DNA of 32,681 nucleotides from Spirogloea muscicola (GCA_009602725.1 WELB01000249.1:153738-186418); one strand, 5' to 3'. Positions 11,042 through 20,037 are shown, numbered from the stretch's first letter. A program made the numbers and translations. Notes: a model not told the origin generated them from the letters alone.

Positions 11042-11240
11042 CGGGCCCCTTTGAAACCTTGTTCATTTTCCCTGGGCTGGCCATTCAACAGCCCCCGCCC
11101 CCCTTGGAAGTGCTCACTTCTTCCCAGAATACTGGTGATGAAAGGAGTGGCTCTTTTCGAACAACAGCTCTTCCAATAGAAGGCGGCATGGGCTGCAGAA
11201 AGCCTGCCCAGAAAGACTTGACAAGGTCCAAAGGGCCGAA
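11042..11240. mobile_element. R1-related inverted-repeat element (MITE-like)
   Basis: The left end (GGCCCCTTTGAAACCTTGTT, 11044-11063) and the inverted right end (about 11222-11240, reading GGCCCTTTGGACCTTGT on the minus strand) match with a few differences. R1 core sequence GGGCTGGCC follows the left end, and a degenerate inverted core precedes the right end. Internal sequence is non-coding. This resembles a short inverted-repeat element built from two R1 units. Confidence 0.5.
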
Positions 11241-11327
11241 TGGCTATTCAGACTTGCATCTTCTGACTAGCGGTTACTGAGAGTCCCCTTGCTGCTGTCT
11301 TAGTACTTAGCACCCAGGCTGCTTCTA

Positions 11328-11395
11328 TCCTTGTCCATTCCTTTTGGGCTGGCCTCTCCCAGCCACCAGTCAATTTGGCCGCGCTTGTTGTTGAA
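11328..11395 (+). repeat. R1 core copy, subfamily with GTCAATNTGGCCGCGCT tail
   Basis: Reads TTGTCCATTCCTTTTGGGCT then GGCCTCTCCCAGCCACCAGT and continues into a GTCAAT..TGGCCGCGCTT tail. The minus-strand copy at 17553-17495 matches almost base for base across this span, and the copy at 23622-23660 matches through CCCAGCCACCA. This is a more recent subfamily than the older cores around it. Confidence 0.65.
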
Positions 11396-11444
11396 TGGCG
11401 CCTAAATCACACAGCTATGTAAACGACTACAGCGGATGGGAGCT

Positions 11445-11550
11445 TAGTCACCCCGAGTTAGCTGCAGCAAGTCGTCGTAACTTGCAGCTGAAAAAGAGGC
11501 ACCCCAACGAGACCCAGAAGCAGCAGCCATAGCGCGGCCTGCCCGCTACG
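11445..11550 (-). repeat. R4 copy without the R1 insertion (empty site)
   Basis: Read on the minus strand it gives GCGGGCAGGCCGCGCTATGG running straight into CTGCTGCTTCTGGGTCTCG. It aligns to 10803-10980 except that the 70-bp R1 block is missing. It serves as the uninterrupted comparison for that insertion. Confidence 0.65.
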
Positions 11551-11937
11551 GCTTCTTCGAAGGGGCCGAATGGCAGTGAACAGCCAGCCCGGAATAAATA
11601 TTAGGGTCGGAGGGGGTCGAGAAGCGATGAAAGACATGAATAAGCAAGGACCATGTAGGATGCTTATGTTATGGATTAGATTGGTCACCCTTTCACGTCA
11701 TGCGCACTGCGCCTACTCTTCTTCTCGCTCGCTCAGGTGTGCCGAATGCGCCTCTCCGCCGCTCCAGCTGTTCGCCATGCATTTGCTGGCAAGGCGCCTT
11801 GGCTGCCGTCTCTGGAATATGGCACCGCTGCTCTTGCCCAACTTCTAGTCACTCCATTTTTGGACTAGGGGTTATTCAGTACCCACATCTGAGTAGCCGA
11901 TTGCGTGACTGCATGCACTATTCAGTCCCCATTTGGA

Positions 11938-11975
11938 CCTTGTCCACCTTTTTGGGCTGGCCATTGACAGCCACT
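11938..11975 (+). repeat. R1 core copy (degenerate hairpin)
   Basis: CCTTGTCCACCTTTTTGGGC followed by TGGCCATTGACAGCC. The stem is partly eroded relative to the GGGCTGG/CCAGCCC copies. A still weaker relative may lie at 12050-12113. The surrounding 11600-12700 shows no gene I can support. Confidence 0.5.
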
Positions 11976-12735
11976 CACAGCCCCCTTCTAATGAGCGTCT
12001 CTCATTTACTCTTCCTGGCTAGCACCACCTTCGCAAGTGTGTGGGCCATCCTTGTCCATCGTTCATTCAAGTCTGTCCCTCAGCTCTACTGGCTGGCTCA
12101 GGACAGCCACTGCTTCTGTGACGAGCTCAGATTCCTCTTCCAATATATTATCAATCGCTACAGCTTATTCCTCATATCCACCACTTACTTCTACGAGAGC
12201 CCAACTAAAGTACAAAGTTGCTGAATGCAGGCAATCTCTTTACGGCGGCGGCGGCTGCTAGTCCTTTAAGGCGGTCCACCTTGACTAGCAACTCTTGGCC
12301 CACTGTTGCCCAATGCTTTGCGGCTTGCTTGTGCAGCCACTGACCTTGTGGGACCTCAGATACGTCTTGTCGGAAGAAGGCCCCACTTCCTCAGAGGGCG
12401 GACGGCGCCGGTGCTTATCTGGCACGGCGCGTACTGCCTGTCCTTATTGTAGCTAAGGTTTTTGTAGTAGCTTCACGAGAGCCATGTCGTAGTGGTCGCT
12501 TGTTTTGCTCTTGACTTACGCTCTCGTGTTGGGCTTCCTTCTAGACCTTGCCCACCTTTGGGGCTCGCCTTTCAGCAAAAGCTTCTGAAGTAGCTCTCTC
12601 AATGCCCTTGAAGCTGCTGCAACGTGGAGGACGCAGGTGGATATGGAAGAATGACCGAGGAAGAAAGTAGGGGTGTGGTCGGAAAGAGCGTCTGAGTCTT
12701 TGTATCTGGGGGGGTGCGCTGGAATTTCCCTGTAG

Positions 12736-12846
12736 ACCTTGTCCATTCCTGTTTGAGCTGGCTCTCGACAACTTAAGAGAGCTGGAAGAAAGAAAGGGCT
12801 CGCCCATAGAGAAGAGCCAGCCCAAAAAGAATGGACAATGTCCAAA
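12736..12846. mobile_element. Pair of inverted R1 copies, 110-bp inverted-repeat unit
   Basis: The left arm CCTTGTCCATTCCTGTTTGA (12738-12757) is matched by the inverted right arm ending at 12845 (minus strand CATTGTCCATTCTTTTTGGG). The right arm is a close relative of the transposase intron, including ATGGGCGAGC and a TTTCTTTCTTCCAG tail. It could fold as one large hairpin. Either a MITE-like unit or two nearby insertions. Confidence 0.55.
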
Positions 12847-13265
12847 GCCAAAGAAAGAGATGCCAAAGGACTACTCTACCAAACACAAGATCACACTAGG
12901 GAAGCGCGATACCACGAGTGAGCAACAGCAGGTCAGAATAGCTCGATGCGGGGAAGGAGGTGCTCCGCCGAGACCCGGAGGCGGCGGCCAGAGCGCGTCC
13001 TGCGCGCGTGTGGAAGAGCCATTTCTCTGCTGGCCTCTCACAGTTACCGCCCTATCCTGGCAGCGTCTTTCCTTTAATATTCTAACATCCATTGCCCCTT
13101 CTGGAGAAGCTCCTTCTCTTCCCTTTCTCTCTCTTTCCTCGAAGTGATCTGTGGATGGTAAATGGACGGACGATAGCGGCCCCGGGTCCCGACAAAACCC
13201 GGTCGGCTCTGGCAGGACCCAAATGAGTCGGGAGCCGCTAGGCCGACCGCCTGGTCGGCGGCGCA
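12847..13265. other. Flank of Harbinger element, no gene seen
   Basis: Includes the phrase CCTATCCTGGCAGCGTCTTTC at 13050-13070, which recurs (with changes) next to R1 copies at about 23670-23690 and 32487-32507, so it is probably more R1-associated sequence. The final 120 bases are GC-rich. The long minus-strand frame across this stretch has no recognisable domain and continues into transposon ends. Confidence 0.4.
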
Positions 13266-13296
13266 TCAGGGCCGGGTTACACCGGGGCGGTCGGCC
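13266..13296 (+). repeat. Left TSD (TCA) and 28-bp TIR of Harbinger element
   Basis: TCA at 13266-13268, then the TIR at 13269-13296, identical over all 28 bases to the reverse complement of 16647-16674. Perfect identity indicates either recent activity or selection on the ends. Confidence 0.93.
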
Positions 13297-13458
13297 GCGC
13301 GAGGGGCACGTGTCGCGCATTGAATGGAAGGACCATCGCCGGTGTAACGCGCGCCCGGTCGTGGTCACACGCCACGGGTGCGCCACATCGGACGCTGACC
13401 AGGACGCCTTTTGGGCGCGTTGAAGGAAGAAACGCGCGCGTTTGCCACGCTGGCGGCG

Positions 13459-13494
13459 GGAATCCAGACCACCTCCCGAGGTGGTCTGGATTCC
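13459..13494. repeat. Perfect 17-bp palindrome, 2-nt loop
   Basis: Left arm 13459-13475 (GGAATCCAGACCACCTC), loop CC, right arm 13478-13494. It lies in the left subterminal part of the transposon. The related non-autonomous element at 23154-23563 has a palindrome in the equivalent place but with a different arm sequence. Confidence 0.9.
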
Positions 13495-13845
13495 GACCAC
13501 CCCCCCCATCCCGGCCCGGCCCCGAAAAGGGACAGCTGGCACCAACCCCCTCCAAATACATGAAAATTCTAATACGCATCCGCACGTGCAGGCGGCCTCG
13601 GCCTCCGTGGCAGCGACACCCCCTTGANCCCCCAACCTCCTCGGCAGGCCAGGGGGAGCCTGACCAGCCTCCCCTTCGCACCCGCCATTCTCCTCCCCTT
13701 CCGCCTCTCCTGATCAGGAGCGAGGTCGCGCGCCCTCCCGCTCCCCTCCCGGCAGCTCTGGCCTGCAGCGCTGTCATAGCGCCAGCTTGATTGCCAAGGC
13801 CGCGCAGTCCCCGGACAGCCGCAGTCGGCGGGGCAGCTGCAGCCG

Positions 13846-14828
13846 GTGGCTGCCATGGCAGCAGCTGATGACATGCCGGACGCAGCCTGCGACAAGGGCA
13901 ACAGTGCCTCGCCGATGCCAGCGCCACCAACGCCAACAGCGCCAGCCGGCGGGGGCACTCCGGCACGCCTGGGCATGGAGCCTTTGCGCACCATCAACCC
14001 CAACGTGAACCTCCGGGAGCAACAACTGCAAGAAAGTGGTGGAGGAGCAGGCAGCAGCCCCGGCGATGACGGCAGGGGCTCGTGGAGGCACGAGTGGGTG
14101 GTAGCGCTCTTACACGCCAAGGGAGCCGTCGAGTTGGAGAAGAGCAGCGGCATGATCAGGCAAGGTGAGCACAGGTCTGCACTGTTGAGTCATCTCTACG
14201 GACGGTCTTCCGCGACAACCGGTATCGCTGAACTACTCACCGCCTCTTGTCTGCTACAGGCCAAGGGTCGGAGGAGTGGAAGCGAATTCAAGTCAGCATC
14301 GTTGGCAAGCATCCATCCTTCAACAAGGACATGGAAGCCTGCCGGCAGAAGTACAAGCGCCTCGTCCAACTGGACAAGGCGGAGAAAAGGAAGAGAGGCA
14401 CTAGCGGCGAGGGGGGATCAACTCTTTGCGGCACCGCCGCCGAGGTCTTCGAGATCATCGACTCTTATCAGGGATCGAAGCCTAGCGTTAGCACGACAGC
14501 ACATCTTAATAGCACCGGCTGCTCGGCCGACCTTCCGGGCATGGCGCCCAGGGAGGAGGCCTCGACAAGTCAGCGGAAGAGGAAGGCCGACGATCGGGCG
14601 AGTCGCTTGGAGACGGTACTGACTCAGATGGTAGAACAACAGCGAGAGCATCAGCAACAGCACCAACAGCTTCAGCAACAGATGTTAGACCAACAGCGAG
14701 AGCTGCAGCAACAGGTGCGACAGCATCAGCAACAGCAGCAACAGCTTCAGCAACAGCAACAAGTGCACCGGGAAGCGGAATCGCAGAAGTTCATGTCCCT
14801 GCTCAGCAAGATGATTGAGAAGCTGTAG
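13846..14828 (+). CDS. Harbinger Myb/SANT-like (trihelix) DNA-binding protein
   Basis: Accessory protein of the transposon; in this superfamily it binds DNA ends and helps import or recruit the nuclease. Exons 13846-14164 and 14260-14828 join in phase (CAAG|GTGAGC donor, CTACAG acceptor) to 295 aa. The N-terminal 80 residues are Ala/Pro/Gly-rich. The Myb/SANT-like domain spans the intron, about residues 84-148: WRHEWVVALLHAK, then EEWKRIQVSIVGKHPSFNKD, then CRQKYKRLVQLDKAEKRKR, with the Trp, Arg/Lys and Cys-Arg-X-Lys-Tyr pattern of trihelix domains. A basic patch QRKRKADDR precedes a Gln-rich coiled-coil tract at about residues 232-278. The reading frame is uninterrupted, unlike its partner. 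Start is the first Met of MAAMAAADD; the second Met is an alternative. Confidence 0.88.
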
Positions 14829-14927
14829 AGAGGGCCGGCAAGAATGATACTGCAAGACGTTGATGTACTGAATTCTATTTGACTGTCAATGAGTATGTCT
14901 CTTTCAGAGATCGTCGCAGTCCATGCT
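14829..14927. other. Short gap between the convergent transposon genes
   Basis: About 100 bp separating the stop codons of the Myb-like gene (+) and the transposase (-). AT-rich; presumably holds both 3' ends. Confidence 0.4.
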
Positions 14928-14932
14928 CTACT

Positions 14933-15040
14933 CACTATCCGACGAGCCTAGCACCATGTCTTGCTCCTCACCATGTGACGAGCCCAGCACCATGTCTTGC
15001 TCCTCACTATCCGACGAGCTCAGCACCATGTTTTGCTGTT
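14933..15040. repeat. Three tandem 36-bp units in transposase 3' end
   Basis: Units at 14933-14968, 14969-15004 and 15005-15040. On the minus strand they encode three repeats of the type EEQDMVLGSSDS at the C-terminus of the transposase. 36 bp keeps the frame. The units differ by several bases, so the duplication is not brand new. Confidence 0.85.
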
Positions 15041-15554
15041 CATAGAGGGTGCGTGCAAGCGCATCCCTCTTCTGAGCGCCGCCGGGCACTTCTTGGACAC
15101 GGCGCTGGTTGAAGTTGTTACCCTCGCCTGCGGGCTCGCAGTCTGCCATCCACTCGGCATCGACGGCATCATTGTCGTCAATGCACATATTGTGCAAGAC
15201 GATGCATGCCCCAACATGGAAGGGCACAGTCTTGAGTTGGACGTCCACCCGCTTCTGCAGTATCCTGAACCGCCCCTTAAGATGTCCCAACGCCTGTTCC
15301 ACCACCATCCTGGAGCTTGACTGCCTGAAATTCCAGTTCTTTTGGAGGGCCGACAACCCCTCCCGGCAGCCTTTGTATGGACTCAACATGTAAGGGCGCG
15401 GCGGATAGGCTGCGTCCCCAAGCAAACAGTAGTGTCCAAATTGTCCGTGCAGGAACGCCCGGCCGATATCGCTCTGCTGGAAGACCATAGAGTCGTGCAT
15501 TCTTCACCGGCCGACGTCGAAATCCCAAATCTTGCGCTTTGTGTCGGCCACCAC

Positions 15555-15657
15555 CTGCAGAAGAAACTGCTCGCCCATTGAGAATATGGGCTGGAAAAGC
15601 CAGCCCCAAAAAGAATGAACAAAGTATTAGAAGAGGGCCAGGGGAAGCGCTAAGAAC
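15555..15657 (-). mobile_element. R1 element forming a transposase intron (introner-like)
   Basis: A 103-nt intron, GT at 15657-15656 and AG at 15556-15555, splits HHSVLLQ from VVADTKRKIW in phase 0. CTTCTGCAGGT occurs at both ends (minus strand 15666-15656 and 15563-15553). The GT of the first copy is the donor and the CAG of the second is the acceptor, so splicing leaves one copy and restores a contiguous conserved block. The body is an R1 repeat: TTTGTTCATTC, T-run, GGGCTGG-CTTTT-CCAGCCC hairpin, CTCAATGGGCGAGC, closely matching 10823-10892 and 12845-12783. TTCTAAT near the middle could serve as branch point. No transcript evidence is available. Confidence 0.75.
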
Positions 15658-16646
15658 CTGCAGAAGCACGGAGTGGTGGCACTTGGGGTTGTAGAATTCT
15701 TCGGGATCAACCTCCGGAGCCATGATTGGGATGTGTGATCCGTCGACTGCGCCGATGACGTACGGGATGCCTGCGATCTCCCGGAACTCGGCGGCCATGC
15801 TGTCCATCTCCCTGTGCGTCGGCCACTTGACATGCTCCAGCAGCAGGATGTCCTTGATAGCGATCAGCACCTGTGTGACGATGATGCTGGCCGTGCACGC
15901 AGCTATCCCGAGAAGATCGGCTGTGGCCCTGAGTCCACATCCGGTTGCCAGGCGGTGCAGCGTGGCCGCGATCCTTGCTTCCACTGGCACAGCTGGTCTG
16001 TAGTTCGTGTCCCGCTTCTGGATCGCGCCCTGGAGAGCGAGACCAGCTTGCCGAAGACTTTGCGCGACACTCTCAAGCGCTTCCAGAAGTGCTCCTCGGT
16101 AAAGTCCACCTGCAGCTAACGGAGCCAGCCGGTCGGCTGGGTGGAGCTCCACAAGAGGCGCGGAGCTCTCTCCTCCTCCAGATGCAGCAACACGCGCGCG
16201 CGCGTGGCCACGACAGCCATGTTCTCCATCCGCGGCAAGAGCTGCAGCAGATATGCCTCTGCCGACGCCTCCGCCTCCGGCTCCGCCTCCGCCTCCGCCT
16301 CGCGCAGCTGCCGGCGAGCCAGGACTATCATCATGATGCAGCAGATCCGCCTCTGCTCGGGCTCCATGCCTGCAGGCCTGGCCGGCTGCGGGAGGGGGGA
16401 GCTTGCGCCTGCGGGTGCGCTCGACCAGGCTGCTGGAGGCGGCGCTGCTGCTGCTGGGGTTCAGAAGAAAGGCGCTCCTAGGAGAGGGCCAGCTGGGAGA
16501 GGCCAGCTGGGGTTTGGAGCTGCTGCCCTAGCGCGCCGGGCAGCCAGTCCGACCTGGCGGGGCTTGGGGGGCGACTCCGCACGTGCAGGCGGCCTCGGCC
16601 TCCGTGGCAGCGGCCACCCCCTTGACCCGGCGGTCAACACGAGTTT

Positions 16647-16677
16647 GGCCGACCGCCCCGGTGTAACCCGGCCCTCA
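16647..16677 (-). repeat. Right 28-bp TIR and TSD (TCA) of Harbinger element
   Basis: TIR 16647-16674 ends in GGTGTAACCCGGCCC, followed by TCA at 16675-16677. It is a perfect reverse complement of the left end. Confidence 0.93.
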
Positions 16678-16730
16678 GACAGTGCAGAATGACGCGCTTT
16701 GTCCACACCTTTCTGCCGTCTCGGCTGCTG

Positions 16731-16793
16731 GGGACTACGCGAAACCGTTCTGGGATTATGCAAAACCGTTCTGGGACTATGCAAAACCGTTTT
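16731..16793 (+). repeat. Three tandem 21-bp units
   Basis: Units at 16731-16751, 16752-16772 and 16773-16793, of the form GGGACTATGCAAAACCGTTCT with one to three changes. Just outside the right end of the Harbinger element. 21 bp is a multiple of three, but no gene is supported here. Confidence 0.9.
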
Positions 16794-17494
16794 GTTACGG
16801 CGTCGACCGGCGAATGGGTAGTCTGGCCGCGCTTTGTTAATTCCACCACTCCCAAACTTCAAAAGGTTGAGGATGACAGTGCTGCAAGAAAAGGAACTGG
16901 TGTCTGTTCTTCTTTCTGATTTGGCCTTTCACAGCCCTCACCTCCTTTCTGTTCTCGGCCATTTGGCCTACATTTGCTTCAAATACATGAAATCCCACTT
17001 TGAATGAGCTTACTTCGTTACTACCCACCGGCCTCCTTCCAGAAGGAGGGATCTCAATTCAAGAGAGAAGGGGCGCGCAGTGCGCTTGTAACGAGTGCGA
17101 GGCCAACCCGAGCGATGTCATTGACAAGTCAAAAGCAATGGAGTTACGAAGAGCAGGACTACAGAAAGCGAAGCCTTGGCTAAAGAGGGGCTGAGGAAGC
17201 AGGGCAAGGCTGAAGCGGGCTCAGTTACCACAAATGACAACATGCCACAGACTGGCTAACTTGGATCACTGCCATGGGAGTTGGTGGCCTGGCGTAGGGC
17301 GCCTACATGCTGATGAAGGGCCAGGACCTGCAAGCACTGCAGCTCAGCAAGAGCCGCACTCTGTAGCGCGCTTATTTTGCCTGCAAGGCGACAAGGCTAG
17401 AAGGCGGCATGGCCCATTTGGTTGCCAAGCCAAGGGCCTCCAGCCTACTGAATTGGCCCAACTTAACTACCTCATCAGCTCGCTTTCTTGAGAG
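16794..17494. other. Gene-poor stretch, repeat fragments
   Basis: No supported gene. CTCGGCCATTTGGCCTAC at about 16956-16973 recurs at about 19007-19024 and, degraded, near 6170, so it marks another dispersed repeat. Short open frames lack any family resemblance. Confidence 0.4.
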
Positions 17495-17553
17495 AAAGCG
17501 CGGCCAGATTGACTGGTGGCTGGGAGAGGCCAGCCCAAAAGGAATGGACAAAT
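17495..17553 (-). repeat. R1 core copy, same subfamily as 11328-11395
   Basis: The minus strand reads TTGTCCATTCCTTTTGGGCT, GGCCTCTCCCAGCCACCAGT, then GTCAATCTGGCCGCGCTTTC. It is nearly identical to 11331-11390 for more than 50 bp; the GGGCTGG/CCAGCC stem is intact. Confidence 0.7.
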
Positions 17554-17848
17554 TCTTGGGGTCATTAGCAACATTGTGGGGCCGATGAGGGTCGGCAAGG
17601 TGGCCTCCTCAGGATGAAGAAGCCTCGTGGTGTGTGTGGTCACTATCTCTATCATCGTATTCGTTCTGGAAAATGAACATGTAATACGTCACTGCATGGC
17701 TAACATGCATGACGGGCCACAATCTAGACACAGATTAGATACAGTCAGCTACCTCTTTGAGACATCTTCTTCAACACCTCAGCACAAGGACTGCCGAGTA
17801 AGTAGCCCGCAAATGAGCTGTCGTGCCATATGATGTCGGCTGCCCGAT

Positions 17849-18070
17849 AACGTTGATGAATTCAATTAGCACGGAAGTAGCCAACAATTCAGCCTCCACA
17901 TCATGGGCACTTGAGAAAATGTGATAACTAGGTTTGCAAGTAAAGTAAGGTGTTGCAACGTTGATGAATTGAATTAGCACGGATTAGCCAACAATTCAGC
18001 CCACATGATGGGCACTTAAGAAAATGTGAAAAGTAGGTTTGCAAGTAAACTAAGGCGTTGCATCAACATT
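17849..18070 (+). repeat. Tandem duplication, ~108-bp unit, 2+ copies
   Basis: Unit 1 begins at 17849 (AACGTTGATGAATTCAATTA) and unit 2 at 17957 (AACGTTGATGAATTGAATTA). Both contain AGCCAACAATTCAGCC, GGGCACTT and AGGTTTGCAAGTAAA. A third copy begins at about 18062 (ATCAACATTGAATTAAGAT) but decays. The stretch is AT-rich and non-coding. Confidence 0.88.
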
Positions 18071-18710
18071 GAATTAAGATAATTGAGGATGGCATATGCA
18101 ATTGTCTGATATCATACCACAGCTAAAAATTGACGGCTCCAAGTAAAAGATGTGCAAGCAACAAGGTGTACACCCAAGCAGTCAATGCAAGTCCTGAGAA
18201 TAATCGTCAAGTCCGAATTGATACATACCCAATAGATAGTAACTCGGTCCGAAAGAAAGTGATAGTAAGTCGAACCGGAACAGGGGCCAAGCCCAGCCTA
18301 TCTACTTCGGATCGGGGGCCAAGCCCAGCTTCGGCTCGTGTGTCTAAAGTAGAATGCAATATGCAATCTTGCAAGGAAGCAGGAAAGTGCTGGATGTACG
18401 CAGCAAACTCAGAGCAACGCAAGGCAACGCTTGTCAGTCGCCTCACAACAACACACAAGGTCACAGTCTTGTGGCTTACTGGGTGTGATCCGGTATCATG
18501 TGCCCGGCGACGGAAGCTTCATGGGATGAGGCTTTCTAGCGGCGATTATGCATAACGCCTATGCCCACGCCCACTTAGCGTGGCACTGAACGCACGCGCT
18601 ACGCCTACTGTTTGTAAGAGCAGCGGCGGCAGCGGCAGTGGCGGCGGTAGCGGCAGCGACAACAGCAGCCGCGGCAGCGGAGGCAGCGACGGCGGCCACA
18701 GCCAGAGGGA
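18071..18710. other. Non-coding stretch with GGC-rich tract
   Basis: A 141-codon open frame at 18130-18555 contains an internal short duplication (GGGGCCAAGCCCAGC at about 18284 and 18315) but matches no family I know, so I do not call it a gene. At 18620-18705 lies an imperfect GGC/AGC trinucleotide tract. Confidence 0.35.
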
Positions 18711-18845
18711 AAGAATGCGGCTGCTGATATGAAAAGAGCGGCTGTAAGAGGCCACTCAGATGAATACAGGTGTTCATGACGGAGCCACCAGGCTAGGCAG
18801 ACAGGGCGCTCTTAGTACCCCCGTGTCAGCAGTAGGAAGTCAGAT
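18711..18845 (-). repeat. Dispersed repeat R3, copy 1
   Basis: About 135 bp that match 23718-23850 in inverted orientation. Shared blocks: GGGGTACTA.GAGCGCCCTG, GTGGCTCCGT, TTACAGCCGCT, TTTCATATCAGC. The two copies lie about 5 kb apart, flanking the TPT-family transporter gene. Confidence 0.75.
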
Positions 18846-19960
18846 GAGCTGAGGGGAGGAAGAGCAATTCCGCTGCGCAAGCCAAAGGCTGCTGCAAGGG
18901 CGCGATCGGCGCGGCGGTTCAAAGCAAGCGCTTGGAAGCGCTGGAGGGACATAGACAAACGCTTGCGGTAGCAGGACACAAGACCCATGGGTGCTTGCCT
19001 TCGTACTCGGCCATTTGGCCTACGTTCGTTTCTAGAAATATACGATATCCTCATGGGAGTGCGGTGCTAATAGCACGGCCTGCCGCCAAGTTGCACAGCC
19101 ATGGGCGGTTAATCCTCAACATGGGCGGAAAATCTGCCTGCACGTCGTGGCCACAGCCTGGCACGGCCAGCTGAGTGGGCTGTGCCGCCCGCGTCAGACC
19201 CGGGCAGCTGATTGAATTGTGCTCCCGCGTCAGGGCGGCAAATTGGGCGATTTCCCTGCCCGAAGCGGGTTGGAGGTCCCGCGCTCGCGAATCCTCTTCA
19301 CACCAAACGATGACGTGCCTCACATGACCACGTGTGCAGCCACCTCCGCATCCTTGTCAGCACCGACGCGAAACTTGACCAACGACGGGACGTTGCATGA
19401 GTATGGTGTTCACTGAGCATCCTGCCATGGTAGATACTTACTCAAACAAGTCCTTACAACCTTCAGCAATTTCTCCGCCTGTATTTATGCACAATGTGTA
19501 GCTGTAGTAGCAACATTCTAGCTCCCAGGACACCCTCGCCAGGAAACCTGAATGAGTAACTAAATTGCAACTCAATGCCTAATGCAAGGCAGCAAGCTTT
19601 GCATCAGTGCCATGCCACGTCCACCTAGTGGAGCACGTGCGAAATAGCCAGTGCTTTGTGCTTCATACTAATGTGCTTAAGTGGAAGCCTTTCATAGGCC
19701 AGAGACCAAGCCTCCAACTCTGAAGCCTTATTAGGCAATCAGGTATGGCCCTGCGGAAGATCAAAGCACCCTCCATGGAGAGGATGCCTTCCAGATGCCT
19801 TCCAAACGTATTGTGAGGGGAGGATGAAGCAGGTCATAGGCATTGCACTCAATGCCACACAATGTGGCTCCTACTCGACTTGACCCTTTGTCACCTACTA
19901 TTAAAGAACCAGATCGCTGTGTCTCAACCAATTGTACAGTGGACCGCAAGAGCTTCTTCA
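18846..19960. other. Gene-free stretch downstream of the transporter
   Basis: I see no gene. A second copy of the CTCGGCCATTTGGCCTAC repeat occurs at about 19007-19024. The remainder, 19400-19960, shows no structure that I can support. Confidence 0.35.
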
Positions 19961-19965
19961 ATTGT

Positions 19966-20037
19966 GGGGACTTTTAATGGGCAGGTCGCGGGGACTTTTA
20001 GTGGCCAGGTCATCGTGCTTGCTCAGTAAAAGTCCCC
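19966..20037. repeat. 24-bp direct repeat with inverted partner
   Basis: GGGGACTTTTAATGGGCAGG (19966-19985) recurs 24 bp later as GGGGACTTTTAGTGGCCAGG (19990-20009), followed by inverted TAAAAGTCCCC at 20027-20037. GGGGACTTTTA facing TAAAAGTCCCC gives an 11-bp stem, as in the ends of a small MITE. Confidence 0.7.

Larger units (their letters stand above)
14928..16367 (-). pseudogene. PIF/Harbinger DDE transposase (nuclease), three lesions
   Basis: RNase H-fold nuclease of the transposon. In transcript order: an N-terminus from Met at 16367 with an acidic run; VDFTEEHFWKRLRVSRKVF; QKRDTNYRPAVPVEARIAAT with LHRLATGCGLRATADLLGI; first catalytic Asp in GAVDGSHIPI; HHSVLLQ; intron 15657-15555; VVADTKRKIWDFDVG; MHDSMVFQQSDIG; second Asp in LLGDAAYPPRPYML; catalytic Glu in RMVVEQALGHLKGRFRIL; then acidic repeats. 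The DDE triad is present. Lesions: in-frame TAG at 16118-16116, a frameshift near 16030-16040 between KLVSL and LQGAIQ, and in-frame TGA at 15506-15504 between VGR and RMHDS. Either a dying copy or draft errors; an N nearby in the element cautions. The stop codons could also be hidden by unrecognised introns, but the surrounding protein reads continuously. Confidence 0.88.
13269..16674. mobile_element. PIF/Harbinger DNA transposon, complete with TIRs and TSD
   Basis: A 3406-bp element with perfect 28-bp terminal inverted repeats at 13269-13296 and 16647-16674, beginning GGGCCGGGTTACACCGGGGC. It is flanked by the 3-bp duplication TCA at 13266-13268 and 16675-16677; a 3-bp duplication is characteristic of the superfamily, though TCA departs from the common TWA. 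Inside are two convergent genes: a Myb/SANT-like protein (+, 13846-14828) and the DDE nuclease (-, 16367-14928), the usual two-protein arrangement. The left subterminal region has a perfect 17-bp palindrome. Sequence at about 13583-13627 repeats directly at 16581-16626 near the right end. One N at 13627. The transposase is damaged, so the copy is probably not self-mobile. Confidence 0.93.

Noticed and set aside
12871-13635. 254-codon minus-strand frame
   Set aside because: Crosses the transposon terminus and contains N; an artefact of GC-rich terminal repeats.
18130-18555. 141-codon plus-strand frame
   Set aside because: No family resemblance, internal short duplication and no splice or neighbour support.
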